Positions 1-7,153 of a DNA stretch of 16,066 bases are shown here, piece after piece; position 1 is the first letter of the stretch, and the number at the start of each line of letters is the position of its first letter. The stretch comes from GCA-2770975 sp050248915 (GTDB taxonomy: Bacteria > Cyanobacteriota > Sericytochromatia > UBA7694): NCBI GenBank assembly GCA_050248915.1, contig JBFWRL010000130.1, positions 1-16,066 of the forward strand, given 5' to 3'. A model generated the notes under the pieces. That model worked only from the letters and a program-made list of their open reading frames with translations, searched no databases and had not been told where the DNA came from. The translations under genes and the position numbers were made by a program.

Positions 1-2
1 TC

Positions 3-902
3 AAAGCACTTTTGCGCAAAGGGAAAAAAGCGCATCAACCGCAATCTCTGCGCTGCCCGATTCGCTATGACCAGCGTTCGTATGGACTTTGGTTTGACAG
101 AAGCGAAGTCTCTCTGCTGACTTTGCAAGGCCGTTTGAGAATCCCATTTACGATTGCCAAGCATTACCAGCAATACAAAACTTGGCAACGTTGCAGTGCC
201 GATGTGATTCAAGACCGCAAAGGCAGATGGTGGCTGCATGTCGTCATGAGTAAAGATATTCAAGAAATTCCACCGAATGACACTGATGACAGTTTTGTTG
301 GGGTTGATTTGGGGATTGTGAATCCTGCTGCAGATAGCAGGGGACAATTTTATGGTTCTGAACATTGGGAAGAAGTGGAGCGAAAACATGCTGTTTTGCG
401 TTCTGAGCTTCAGTCTAAAGGCACTCGCTCTGCCAAGCGCAAACTCAAGCGCACCTCTGGCAGACAGAGACGTTTCAGACGCGATTGTGACCATGTTCTG
501 AGCAAACGACTTGTTCAATCGATGGAATCTGGGCAAACGCTGGTGTTTGAAAATCTGACAGATATTCGTGGCAGAGTCAAACTGAAAAAAGCCCAGCGTA
601 AGCGGCTTCACAAATGGAGCTTTGCCCAATTGCAAACATTTGTGGAATACAAGGCGCAGGCTGTGGGAGTCAGTGTTGTTTTTGTTGACCCTCGTTATAC
701 CTCGCAGAAGTGTTCTCAGTGCAAGCATGTGTCTCGCTCCAATCGACCTGAACAGTCTGTATTTAAGTGTCGTGTGTGTAAATTCACCTGCCACGCTGAC
801 CACAACGCTGCGATTAATATTCGCGCCAATTACTTGCAATTTAAAGGGCTGTCTGTCAACCAGCCTATTGTAGCGACTCAAGGGGACATCTCCTTCGGTT
901 AG
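3..902 (+). CDS. tnpB: RNA-guided TnpB nuclease (IS200/IS605 family), 5' end cut by window edge
   Basis: The reading frame is open to the left edge of the window, so the true start lies upstream. About 296-299 residues remain, against roughly 370-400 for intact family members. Counting from the TTG at 12, the RuvC-like catalytic residues are all visible: D99 in GVDLGIVNP, E180 in LVFENL and D263 in HADHNAA. A zinc-ribbon with C234, C237, C253 and C256 sits between the last two motifs. TnpB proteins are known to be guide-RNA-directed DNA endonucleases that help retain their transposon; the guide RNA usually overlaps the 3' end of the gene. The catalytic core seen here is intact, so the element may be active. 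The N-terminal part and any tnpA transposase are outside the window. Family call is firm; whether the full gene is intact is unknown. Confidence 0.93.
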   Translation, partial: KALLRKGKKAHQPQSLRCPIRYDQRSYGLWFDRSEVSLLTLQGRLRIPFTIAKHYQQYKTWQRCSADVIQDRKGRWWLHVVMSKDIQEIPPNDTDDSFVGVDLGIVNPAADSRGQFYGSEHWEEVERKHAVLRSELQSKGTRSAKRKLKRTSGRQRRFRRDCDHVLSKRLVQSMESGQTLVFENLTDIRGRVKLKKAQRKRLHKWSFAQLQTFVEYKAQAVGVSVVFVDPRYTSQKCSQCKHVSRSNRPEQSVFKCRVCKFTCHADHNAAINIRANYLQFKGLSVNQPIVATQGDISFG

Positions 903-938
903 TTACAAGCTCCGGCCTTCTAGGCCGGGGTCGTTGAC
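890..938 (+). mobile_element. Right end of the IS605-type element with hairpin (likely 3' end of the guide RNA)
   Basis: Directly after the tnpB stop codon there is a GC-rich hairpin: bases 910-917 pair with 923-930 (eight pairs, one of them a T-G wobble) around a 5-nt loop TTCTA. It is followed by TCGTTGAC (931-938). A subterminal hairpin followed by a short fixed terminal sequence is the usual right-end layout of IS200/IS605 elements, and in TnpB systems the omega (reRNA) scaffold ends here. If so, the guide would be read from the flanking sequence starting near 939. The exact boundary is inferred, since the left end is not in the window. Confidence 0.6.
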
Positions 939-955
939 CGGCGAATTATAACACG

Positions 956-998
956 CCCTTCGACTTCCTTCGACTGGCTCAGGGACACGCTCAGGGCC
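956..998. repeat. Interspersed short repeat (CTTCGAC-n-GCTCAGGGA type), forward copies
   Basis: The stretch contains CTTCGACT followed by GGCTCAGGGACA, then a second GCTCAGGG a few bases on. The same core, TTCGRC-n(4-5)-GCTCAGGGACCG, occurs twice inside the kinase gene at 14768-14817, and in reverse orientation at 1069-1092. Repeats with this core are, as far as I recall, scattered through many environmental bacterial genomes. The stretch lies in the spacer between the mobile element end and the metal operon. Confidence 0.6.
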
Positions 999-1068
999 CG
1001 GACTGGGGGGCATTCAGACCTCAAATGAAGCCGATGCTAATGGCTCAAAATGGACGCTGACCCCAACG

Positions 1069-1092
1069 CTGACTGAGCGGAGTCGAAGTCAG
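1069..1092 (-). repeat. Inverted copy of the interspersed repeat overlapping the znuB stop codon
   Basis: Read on the minus strand, this is the CTTCGACTCCGCTCAG form of the repeat. It can also fold: CTGACT (1069-1074) pairs with AGTCAG (1087-1092) around a 12-nt loop. It covers the stop codon (1089-1091) of the permease gene, so the repeat sets or abuts the end of that protein. It could act as a transcript-end structure for the operon, but no T-tract follows. Confidence 0.5.
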
Positions 1093-1844
1093 GCGTTGAA
1101 AGGCCGTCCCAACAGGGTACAGACACTGCCCACCAAAAGCGCGGCCCCGGCTTGCACGGCCACCACAGCATAGCCCGTGGGCAAATCCCAGAAATACGAG
1201 GCCATCAGAGCGCCCAGATTTAAGAGCAGTCCCAGGCCCCAGGCCACCCAGAGCGTGTGTTTGACGCGCAAATAGAGGGCGATCAGGGCCGGGCCAATCA
1301 AGAGCACAAAGACCACCAGCACCCCGGCCAATTTCACCGAGCTGGTCACGGTGGCAGCAAAGCTCAAAAAGAAAATGCCCTCGCGCAGCGGGCCCTGGAT
1401 TTTGCGCGTGAGCGCCAAAAGGGTGCCCAGGGCAGCATAGATCAGGGCGGTTTTGCCCACTTCAGCCAGGGGGGTAAACAGGATATCGTAGGCCATCAGG
1501 TTTTGAATCTCTTCCATGCCATGGGGAGATTTGGCCAAAAGCAAAAACACCCCCGCAATGCCCAGGGCATACATCAGGCCAATCAGGGGTTCTGCCTGAT
1601 TCCCCCCTTTGCGCGAGAGCAGGCCAATCAGGCCGCCACCGAGCAGGGCAAAGGCCAGCGAGACCGGGTAGAGATGCTGGCCTTCCCAGAGCAGCAGGCA
1701 GAGTGCGCTGCCAAAAGCTGCCCATTGGCCGATCGCCAGGTCGGTAAAAATAATCCCCCGGCGGATGATCTCCAGGCCAAAAAAGGAGTGAATGCCCAGC
1801 AGCACCAGCGAGACGGCAAAGGCTGGCCAGAGCAGCTCGATCAT
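1089..1844 (-). CDS. znuB: Zinc/manganese-type ABC transporter permease (ABC-3 family)
   Basis: The 251-residue product is almost wholly hydrophobic, with about seven or eight membrane-spanning stretches, and has the length and pattern of ABC-3 permeases (ZnuB/MntB/TroC group). The N-terminal stretch GLEIIRRGIIFTDLAIGQWA, where the first helix is followed by a conserved Arg/Asp-containing segment, is typical of the family. It would form the inner-membrane channel that receives metal from the binding protein encoded just upstream. The two genes share an ATGA overlap (1841-1844), which implies translational coupling. No ATPase (ZnuC-like) gene follows; the next sequence is a repeat and then the end of a mobile element. 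The metal (Zn versus Mn) cannot be decided from this protein alone, so the symbol follows the operon context. Confidence 0.88.
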   Translation of the reverse strand: MIELLWPAFAVSLVLLGIHSFFGLEIIRRGIIFTDLAIGQWAAFGSALCLLLWEGQHLYPVSLAFALLGGGLIGLLSRKGGNQAEPLIGLMYALGIAGVFLLLAKSPHGMEEIQNLMAYDILFTPLAEVGKTALIYAALGTLLALTRKIQGPLREGIFFLSFAATVTSSVKLAGVLVVFVLLIGPALIALYLRVKHTLWVAWGLGLLLNLGALMASYFWDLPTGYAVVAVQAGAALLVGSVCTLLGRPFNA

Positions 1845-2749
1845 CGACTCAGCCGGCTGACCAAGGTATCAAAGAGCGAGAAGAGGTCTTTGGCTTCGGG
1901 CACCGCCCCCACGTCGTGGGGCAGCGTGATCAGCGGAATCCCACTTTTTTCCGAGACAAAACGCGAAGGCGGTTCGGGATTGTAGACCCCGCGCAGATTG
2001 AGCGAAACCCCCGCCTTTTTGGCCTGGGTCACGGTTTCTGCCGTGTGGGCCGGGCTGGGGGGAATGCCGGGCAACGGCTCAACCGTGCCCACCAGAATCA
2101 GGCCGTAGCGCTGCATCAGATAGTCGTGCAGGCGGTGGTATTCCAGCACTTTTTTGCCTTTGAGTTTTTTCAATTGGGCATCCCAGCCTTGGAGTTTGGC
2201 CTGCCAACGCTGATTAAACTGGGCTTGGTTGCTGCGAAAGTCGCTGCAATCTCCCGGCTCCAATTGGCAGAGTTTTTCGCTCACACTTTTGGCCAAAGTG
2301 GGCACCAAATGGGGATCGGTAATAAAGTGGGGATTGCCCTGGGGATGCACGTCCCCTTGGGCGCGCGAGACATTTTGGGGCTTTTGAATCAATTGAACAG
2401 AATTGGAGAGTTCCAAAAAGCCGGGCTGGCCGGGTTGGACTTTGGCATTGTTGGCCTGGCGCAGCAAAGGGGGCAGCCAGCCAATTTCCAATTGTGCGCC
2501 GTTGATCACCAATAATTCAGCTTTGCGCAGCTTGGCAATCAGCGAGGGCCGGGCGACCACAAAATGGGGGTCCCAATCGCCCCGCGCCAGGGCGCTGACC
2601 TGGACTTTGTCTTTGCCAACTTCTTTGACCAGCTCAGCAATATACGGATAGGTGGTCACGACCTCCACTTTGGCCCAGGCCGGAGCGCTTAACAGGGCGA
2701 GTGCCAGCAGCGGGCTCCAAAGAGCGGCTTTAAACAGCTTTAATTGCAT
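1841..2749 (-). CDS. znuA: Periplasmic zinc-binding protein, ZnuA-like (ABC transporter cluster A-1)
   Basis: Two ATGs compete. The outer one (2758) has AGG directly against it, whereas the ATG at 2749 has AGGA eight bases upstream, so I prefer 2749; numbering below counts from 2758. A signal peptide ends around AWA/KVEV (residue 29). The usual metal ligands of the family are in place: H65 in DPHF, H144 in GNPHF, H208 (with H211) in EYHRLHD, and H281-D282 in LPHD. The His-rich loop found in many zinc-specific members is nearly absent; only a short DVHPQGNPH stretch precedes H144. Two cysteines (C164, C171) could form a disulfide. The protein would capture the metal in the periplasm and pass it to the permease encoded downstream. 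Family assignment is firm; zinc is favoured over manganese by operon context. Confidence 0.9.
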   Translation of the reverse strand: MQLKLFKAALWSPLLALALLSAPAWAKVEVVTTYPYIAELVKEVGKDKVQVSALARGDWDPHFVVARPSLIAKLRKAELLVINGAQLEIGWLPPLLRQANNAKVQPGQPGFLELSNSVQLIQKPQNVSRAQGDVHPQGNPHFITDPHLVPTLAKSVSEKLCQLEPGDCSDFRSNQAQFNQRWQAKLQGWDAQLKKLKGKKVLEYHRLHDYLMQRYGLILVGTVEPLPGIPPSPAHTAETVTQAKKAGVSLNLRGVYNPEPPSRFVSEKSGIPLITLPHDVGAVPEAKDLFSLFDTLVSRLSR

Positions 2750-2776
2750 GATGTCCATCCTAAAATTGATCTGCCT

Positions 2777-4159
2777 TTAAAATTGATGGGCGCCATGGGC
2801 CCCCATGGCCAGATTTAAATTCAAAAAAACCGATTGAACCGGCGTTTGCACCCCATCCGCAAAGCGAGTGAGATCATAATTGTATTCCAGCCGCAGCCGA
2901 GAAAACTCGCTGGGGTGGTATTCCAGCATGGCGGTATACCTGGGTAGCAAAGTCGCTCCGGGCTTGAGTTGAGCATTTTCCCAGCTGTCGTTGCGGGTGA
3001 TCAGATCCAGCCGAAGACCTGTGCGCCATTGCCAATCAAAGCGCCAGACCAGTTCAGAATACAGCCCTGACTGCTCTTTGGCCAGGGGAACGCGGCCCGT
3101 GGCATCGTAGCGGCTGCCATCGAGTGAGCGGTGCAAAAATTCGCTTTGCCAGCTCAATTCGCGGTAGGAGTCGATCAGCCAGCGCAAGCTCAAATCTGCC
3201 CCCAAGAGACGGCTGCCGCCGGCAAAGGCCCCAATTGGCGTGGGAGCCAGTTGATGCAGATGGGCGTCTGCGGCTTCGGCACTGCCACTGTGCCGGGTTC
3301 CGCCCTGGGCGTAAGACAGGCCTCCCAAGAGCACCAAATCGTCTGTCAGATCGACTGAGGTCTTGGCATAAGCCACGGCCAGATTGGGCAATTCGACGGC
3401 TTTTAATTGCTGATCGCCCACGCTAAAACCTGTTGTGCCAAAGCTTTCGGCATTGCTGCCTTGCAAAACTTCCAGGCCCAGATTGAGGAAAAAATCTGTG
3501 GGGGCCAGCCAACTGACCTGGGCCCCAATTTCGTTCAGGGCCTCGCCCCCCAAAAAGCCTTCGTAGACCAGCGGGAGTTGGTTAAAATTCCAGAAATGGG
3601 CGTGTTGGTTGTTGATGCGGCCAAAATGGCTGAGAAATTTACCCGCTTTGACCTGAAAATTGCCGGGCAGGCCGCGCGAAGCGAAATAGGCCTCTTCGAT
3701 TTCAAACTCGGCAGGGGAGAGGTGAAAAGTGGCAAAGACATCAAAAAAGGGATCTGCAGGGGCCTGCAGGGTGAGTTCGGCATAGTTTAAATTAAATCCA
3801 TTCAAAGCATTTAAACTGTGGCCGTGGCCACTGCTGCTGCCCTGCAATTTGAGCGGCGATTGCAGCGCTTCAAAACCCCCATTGCTGAGATTGCGTAGCC
3901 CGCCTGAGAGATCCAGAATCAGCGAAATATCTGGCACAAAGTTTTGCTGACTAAACGGGGAATTAAAGGGGTTGGATTGGGTTGTGTCATCGACCAGCGG
4001 AGGCGCTTCACTGGCGCTGATTTCAGGGCTTTCAGATTCTGCCTGGGTGCCTGTTTCGGCATTCTGGGCTTGGCCAGGGAAGGCCAGAAACCCACTCAAG
4101 ATCAGGCCCGAAAGCAGGCTGAATACCAGGTTCCTCGGCAGCTTGAGCGAGCGTTTCAA
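2777..4159 (-). CDS. Outer-membrane beta-barrel, zinc-regulated receptor/porin type
   Basis: The 460-residue product has a signal peptide (about 1-31), a disordered acidic stretch to about residue 75, then alternating polar/aromatic strands to a C-terminal phenylalanine, the usual beta-barrel targeting signal. The segment around residues 171-190, with GKFLSHFGR and a following NNQHAHFW, resembles proteins annotated elsewhere as zinc-regulated TonB-dependent outer-membrane receptors; this is from memory, not a search. No TonB box or plug domain is visible. Histidines cluster at GHGH (111-114), QHAH (185-188) and the tail GAHGAHQF. The start is a TTG (4159) with AGGG eight bases upstream, overlapping the stop of the spondin gene by four bases. 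It probably carries metal across the outer membrane to the ZnuA-like protein. Barrel call is strong; substrate is inferred. Confidence 0.8.
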   Translation of the reverse strand: MKRSLKLPRNLVFSLLSGLILSGFLAFPGQAQNAETGTQAESESPEISASEAPPLVDDTTQSNPFNSPFSQQNFVPDISLILDLSGGLRNLSNGGFEALQSPLKLQGSSSGHGHSLNALNGFNLNYAELTLQAPADPFFDVFATFHLSPAEFEIEEAYFASRGLPGNFQVKAGKFLSHFGRINNQHAHFWNFNQLPLVYEGFLGGEALNEIGAQVSWLAPTDFFLNLGLEVLQGSNAESFGTTGFSVGDQQLKAVELPNLAVAYAKTSVDLTDDLVLLGGLSYAQGGTRHSGSAEAADAHLHQLAPTPIGAFAGGSRLLGADLSLRWLIDSYRELSWQSEFLHRSLDGSRYDATGRVPLAKEQSGLYSELVWRFDWQWRTGLRLDLITRNDSWENAQLKPGATLLPRYTAMLEYHPSEFSRLRLEYNYDLTRFADGVQTPVQSVFLNLNLAMGAHGAHQF

Positions 4160-4905
4160 TGGCCGTGCCCTGCTTCTTCGTGGTGGTCATCGTTTTCCAG
4201 TTTGAGCGCGACCAAGGCCGAAGCGGCGGGGTATTGAAAGCCGTCTTTGACCTCTTTGAGCAGACGCACAGGGCTGGTTTCGGCACTGCCTTCGTCGGCA
4301 CTTTTTTGGCGGGGGAATTGAAAATTGCCTTGACCTGGGGCTTGATTGACTTCGCTGCCGGCGTCAAAGAGTTCGAGTTGGGTGCTGAGATCGCCTGAGA
4401 GGGGTTCGTTTTTGCTGTCAAAGAGAGCCAAACTGCCATTGGTGGGTGCCAAAAACAGGTCGTTGCTCTCGGCCAGCATCGTGGCAAAGCTCAGTTTTTG
4501 GCCTGCTTTGGCTTTAAAATTAAACGTCACTTTTTGGCCGGGGGCCAGGGTCTCGCTCCACATCCCAGCAAGCCCGGTGGGGGTGTTGGCACTCAGGCTT
4601 TTTTGCAGCGGGCCAGTCTCGCCACTCTCGGCCAGACGCTGCAATTCTGCGCTGGCATTTTTGCCCATTTCGAACAGCGAAGGCTGGGCTGAAACCTGCC
4701 AGACCCCTGGCGAAAAAGCCGTTTTTAAGGCGGTTTGGCTTGAGCGATTTTCCAGTGTCAGCGTAAAGCTGACCTCAAAATTGGCATCATGGGCCGTGCT
4801 GGGTTGCACTTTAACGGGATTGTCCTGGCTGCAGCCGTTAAAACCCAGGCTGAAGAGACAGAGTCCGAGACTGATGTGTTTGAGCGACAGGATTTTGAAT
4901 GACAT
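4156..4905 (-). CDS. Spondin-domain lipoprotein with His-rich tail
   Basis: This 249-residue protein starts with an export signal ending in FNGC (C25), a weak but plausible lipobox, so it is probably lipid-anchored. Residues 43-195 match the spondin_N fold as known from bacterial members: FSPGVWQV, the SFATML-x-ESNDLFLAP run, and DAGSEVNQAPGQG. In eukaryotic spondins this domain is extracellular and adhesive and binds a metal ion; its bacterial role is not established. The C-terminus is DDHHEEAGHGH, a likely metal-binding tail. It is the first gene of the metal operon; GAGGGA lies nine bases before the ATG, and its TGA overlaps the TTG of the barrel gene. I infer a cell-surface or periplasmic metal-capture or chaperone role for the barrel. 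Confidence 0.82.
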   Translation of the reverse strand: MSFKILSLKHISLGLCLFSLGFNGCSQDNPVKVQPSTAHDANFEVSFTLTLENRSSQTALKTAFSPGVWQVSAQPSLFEMGKNASAELQRLAESGETGPLQKSLSANTPTGLAGMWSETLAPGQKVTFNFKAKAGQKLSFATMLAESNDLFLAPTNGSLALFDSKNEPLSGDLSTQLELFDAGSEVNQAPGQGNFQFPRQKSADEGSAETSPVRLLKEVKDGFQYPAASALVALKLENDDHHEEAGHGH

Positions 4906-5314
4906 GATAGGGCTTCCCTCTGCTGCATAAAATGATCATGATTTATGTGTGAGTTACTTGCAAATCATTTGCAAATTGTCGATGCACTCTATTATTAACA
5001 TGGCGCAGTATCTCCCTGCAATAGTCTGGATTGATTGGGTGTTTTGATTTTTCTCAAAAAACTGTATTACAACTGGTTTGAATTAAATCCCTTCGGGATG
5101 CGGATCTGCATTTGCCCACGGGGGGGCCGGACACCGTCTGATCCTGAACAGATTTGAGAATATATCCCAAAAAAAGCCGGGAAAGCAGACCCAAAGCGAG
5201 TAAGGATCCCCTGGACGGTTTGTATTTGGCTTGAGATCTGTAGTAAGATTGTAGTTGAACAACCCTTTGTAATAGACAGGTATTGAACTTTTAGGTAGGA
5301 GTGTCATTTAAGCC
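4906..5314. other. Intergenic region between divergent operons
   Basis: This 409-base gap separates the metal operon (leftward) from the unknown three-gene operon (rightward). The left third holds the palindromic operator and the leftward promoter. A small hairpin ATCCC-TTC-GGGAT lies at 5087-5099. Near the right side, TTGTAT (5220-5225) and TAAGAT (5244-5249), 18 bases apart, are a possible promoter for the gene at 5315. AGGAG at 5297-5301 is 13 bases from that gene's ATG, a long spacing. I see no convincing gene here; a 74-codon minus-strand ORF lacks any recognisable feature. Confidence 0.5.
4958..4974. promoter_or_regulatory. Near-perfect palindrome, candidate Fur/Zur/Mur-family operator of the metal operon
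   Basis: TTGCAAATCATTTGCAA reads as two exact 8-base arms around a single central C. It lies 53 bases upstream of the first gene of the metal operon. On the minus strand, the arm nearest the gene supplies a possible -35 box (TTGCAA), followed 17 bases later by CATGAT as a weak -10 (about 4935-4963), so bound repressor would block polymerase. Metal-responsive Fur-family repressors bind such A/T-rich palindromes. Which family member acts here is unknown. Confidence 0.6.
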
Positions 5315-6712
5315 ATGGCGGTTACCCGAATCCAGCGGAACAGTACGAATCCACAGACCACTGAAACCAATGCCAGGGACCATACAACGTCCAAGACGGC
5401 TGGCAACCCAGATGCAACCCCTGCAAAAACACAGTTTGACAATCCTGTAGCCAAAAATGAACTGGTCAAAGGCAATCAAGGGGGCTCTCAGGCCTCGACT
5501 CCCCATGGTCAGACCAATGTTTACAACAGTGAGCAAGCCACCCGCCATCAATTGGACGTCAAACCCCCCGGAGAAGAATCCGCGCAGTTCAAAGGCGATA
5601 ATTACAACCCCTCCTCGTCGATCACCCGCAACAAAGAGACCGATACCAACGAAAAAGATGATCGCGACCACAAAGTCAAACGCAAAGGTGAGCGCGACAG
5701 TGATGAAGAAGAAGCCGAAGGCGAAGGCGGCGGAGAACGCAAGCGCCGCCGGCCCCGTCAACCCGGAGCCAAACGCGGAGGCGGTGGATCGATTCCCGGT
5801 GGTGGGGGCGGTGTGCCTGCCATTGCTGGTGGTGGGGGCGGTGTGCCCTCTTTGGCTTCGGCCTCTGCATCCGATGGCCGCCGCGTGAATATGGGCTCCT
5901 TAAAAGGGGCCACCGTTCTCGATGGACAGTCACAGGACTTGTTCCAGCCCAGCATTTCCAACCAATCGACAGCCGCCAAGACCCAAGAGCGCAGCATTCG
6001 CGAACAGATTTCGATGTACAGCTTGGGCGCTGTGGGGGCCGCTGTCTTTACGGCTGTTGCCGCCAATGCCGATCCCAATGGCGACAATGGCATGGGGGGC
6101 AATATGCAAAAGGTCTTGCTCAATCAGTCGATTGAAGCCATGGCCGAGGCCCCAGATATTCTCTCGGTGCAGTTTCGCGAAATTGTGCGCGAAATTGTCC
6201 AAGGCACCCTGCAAGCGGCCAAAGAAAACGATATCCAGACCCAGGCGGCGATCAAAATGCTGGTCACCAGCCTGATGGCTGTTTCGCCCCACGATGATGA
6301 CCCCAAGATGATGTGTGAAGCCCTCAAGGTTATTTCTTCGGAAATCCTCTACGGCAAGCTCAATATGGGCTATTCGATGAAACTGGCGGCTTATGCCCTC
6401 GGCGGAGCGCTGTTTATGCTCTCGATCTATTACAAGAATTACCAGAAGCGCATCGACTATACCAAGCAGCTTGAGCAAAAACTCAAATATGCCTGCAATG
6501 ACGGCATTTGGGAGGCCACCGGTGAAGTCACAGGCTTCTCCGAAGAACATGCCCGTGCCAATACCGACCGCTTTGTGGCGGGCCGTATTGAAGAGGAAAA
6601 AGAGTTCCAGCGCAATATGTTTAAAGGTATTATCCTGATGCCCCTCAAGAAAATGGAAAACGTGCCTTTGGTGCGCAAATTGCTCTCCAGATTCCAGAAG
6701 GGAAGTGTCTAA
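5315..6712 (+). CDS. Unknown protein: long disordered basic/Gly-rich N-terminus, then helical membrane domain
   Basis: I do not recognise this 465-residue protein. Residues 1-155 are polar and low in hydrophobics, with a charged run (about 115-150, ending in ERKRRRPRQP). A Gly-rich stretch (155-185) contains two copies of a GGGGGVP unit. From about 225 the sequence becomes helical: a possible membrane segment at 232-251 (MYSLGAVGAAVFTAVAA), an amphipathic helical stretch to 345, a clearer membrane segment at 351-373, then a charged coiled region to the end. There is no signal peptide. An in-frame TAA at 5309 fixes ATG 5315 as the earliest start. It heads a probable three-gene operon, with the next gene three bases after its stop. 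A hairpin-inserting or scaffold membrane protein is conceivable but not supported further. Confidence 0.75.
   Translation: MAVTRIQRNSTNPQTTETNARDHTTSKTAGNPDATPAKTQFDNPVAKNELVKGNQGGSQASTPHGQTNVYNSEQATRHQLDVKPPGEESAQFKGDNYNPSSSITRNKETDTNEKDDRDHKVKRKGERDSDEEEAEGEGGGERKRRRPRQPGAKRGGGGSIPGGGGGVPAIAGGGGGVPSLASASASDGRRVNMGSLKGATVLDGQSQDLFQPSISNQSTAAKTQERSIREQISMYSLGAVGAAVFTAVAANADPNGDNGMGGNMQKVLLNQSIEAMAEAPDILSVQFREIVREIVQGTLQAAKENDIQTQAAIKMLVTSLMAVSPHDDDPKMMCEALKVISSEILYGKLNMGYSMKLAAYALGGALFMLSIYYKNYQKRIDYTKQLEQKLKYACNDGIWEATGEVTGFSEEHARANTDRFVAGRIEEEKEFQRNMFKGIILMPLKKMENVPLVRKLLSRFQKGSV
5798..5847 (+). repeat. Tandem 30-bp in-frame duplication in the Gly-rich coding stretch
   Basis: The 20-base string GGTGGTGGGGGCGGTGTGCC occurs exactly at 5798-5817 and again at 5828-5847, a period of 30 bases. 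It encodes GGGGGVP twice, ten residues apart. Third codon positions are identical between the copies, so the duplication looks recent. Confidence 0.85.
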
Positions 6713-6715
6713 ACT

Positions 6716-7147
6716 GTGTCTGAGGTATCCGAAGATTCAGTCTTAGAGCAAGCCCAGGGCGCGTCCGTTGCCTCTGTGATGCTCGAAGGTGAAGTTCGCG
6801 TCAAGGCGAGTATGTCGATGCTCTTTTCAGATATTCTCAGCCAGGAGCTCTCTTCTGCCATTGCCTCCCCTGATTCGGTGGGGGTTTTGCAGAAATACCT
6901 GCGCAACAAACCCCTGGATCAGCTCAATCCCGCTGAATTGCGCCCCTTTCTCGAGAATATGCCAGAGTCCATTGCCCAGATTCTCAAAGAGGCGGTTTTT
7001 TGCAGCGGTGCCGCTGTAAAACGCATTCACTGTGAGTACCCTTTAAAAGTCGGTGATCGTTTTATTTTTAGGGGTTCGGGCCTGATGGCTGATTTGGAAT
7101 TACTCGATGGCCGTGTGGTTTCCATCAAACCCCTGAAAAAGCGTTAA
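6716..7147 (+). CDS. Small conserved-looking protein of unknown function
   Basis: The 143-residue product begins at GTG 6716, three bases after the upstream stop, with AAGGGA twelve bases before it. It has no signal peptide or membrane segment. The first 25 residues are acidic; the middle (30-95) is helical with SMLFSDILSQEL and NPAELRPFLENMPESIAQIL. The end (100-143) reads as short beta strands rich in basic residues (KVGDRFIFRG, GRVVSIKPLKKR). I cannot place it in a family. Its tight position between the membrane protein and the HEAT-repeat protein suggests the three products work together. Confidence 0.68.
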   Translation: MSEVSEDSVLEQAQGASVASVMLEGEVRVKASMSMLFSDILSQELSSAIASPDSVGVLQKYLRNKPLDQLNPAELRPFLENMPESIAQILKEAVFCSGAAVKRIHCEYPLKVGDRFIFRGSGLMADLELLDGRVVSIKPLKKR

Positions 7148-7153
7148 ACCCGC

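Noticed and set aside
1257..2515. Long plus-strand ORFs of 242 and 199 codons
   Set aside because: They are antisense to the permease and binding-protein genes; the translated sequences are rich in His/Gln/Gly with no fold-like pattern.
5083..5307. 74-codon minus-strand ORF in the divergent intergenic region
   Set aside because: Antisense to the leader and promoter of the gene at 5315; no ribosome-binding site, no signal peptide or motif.
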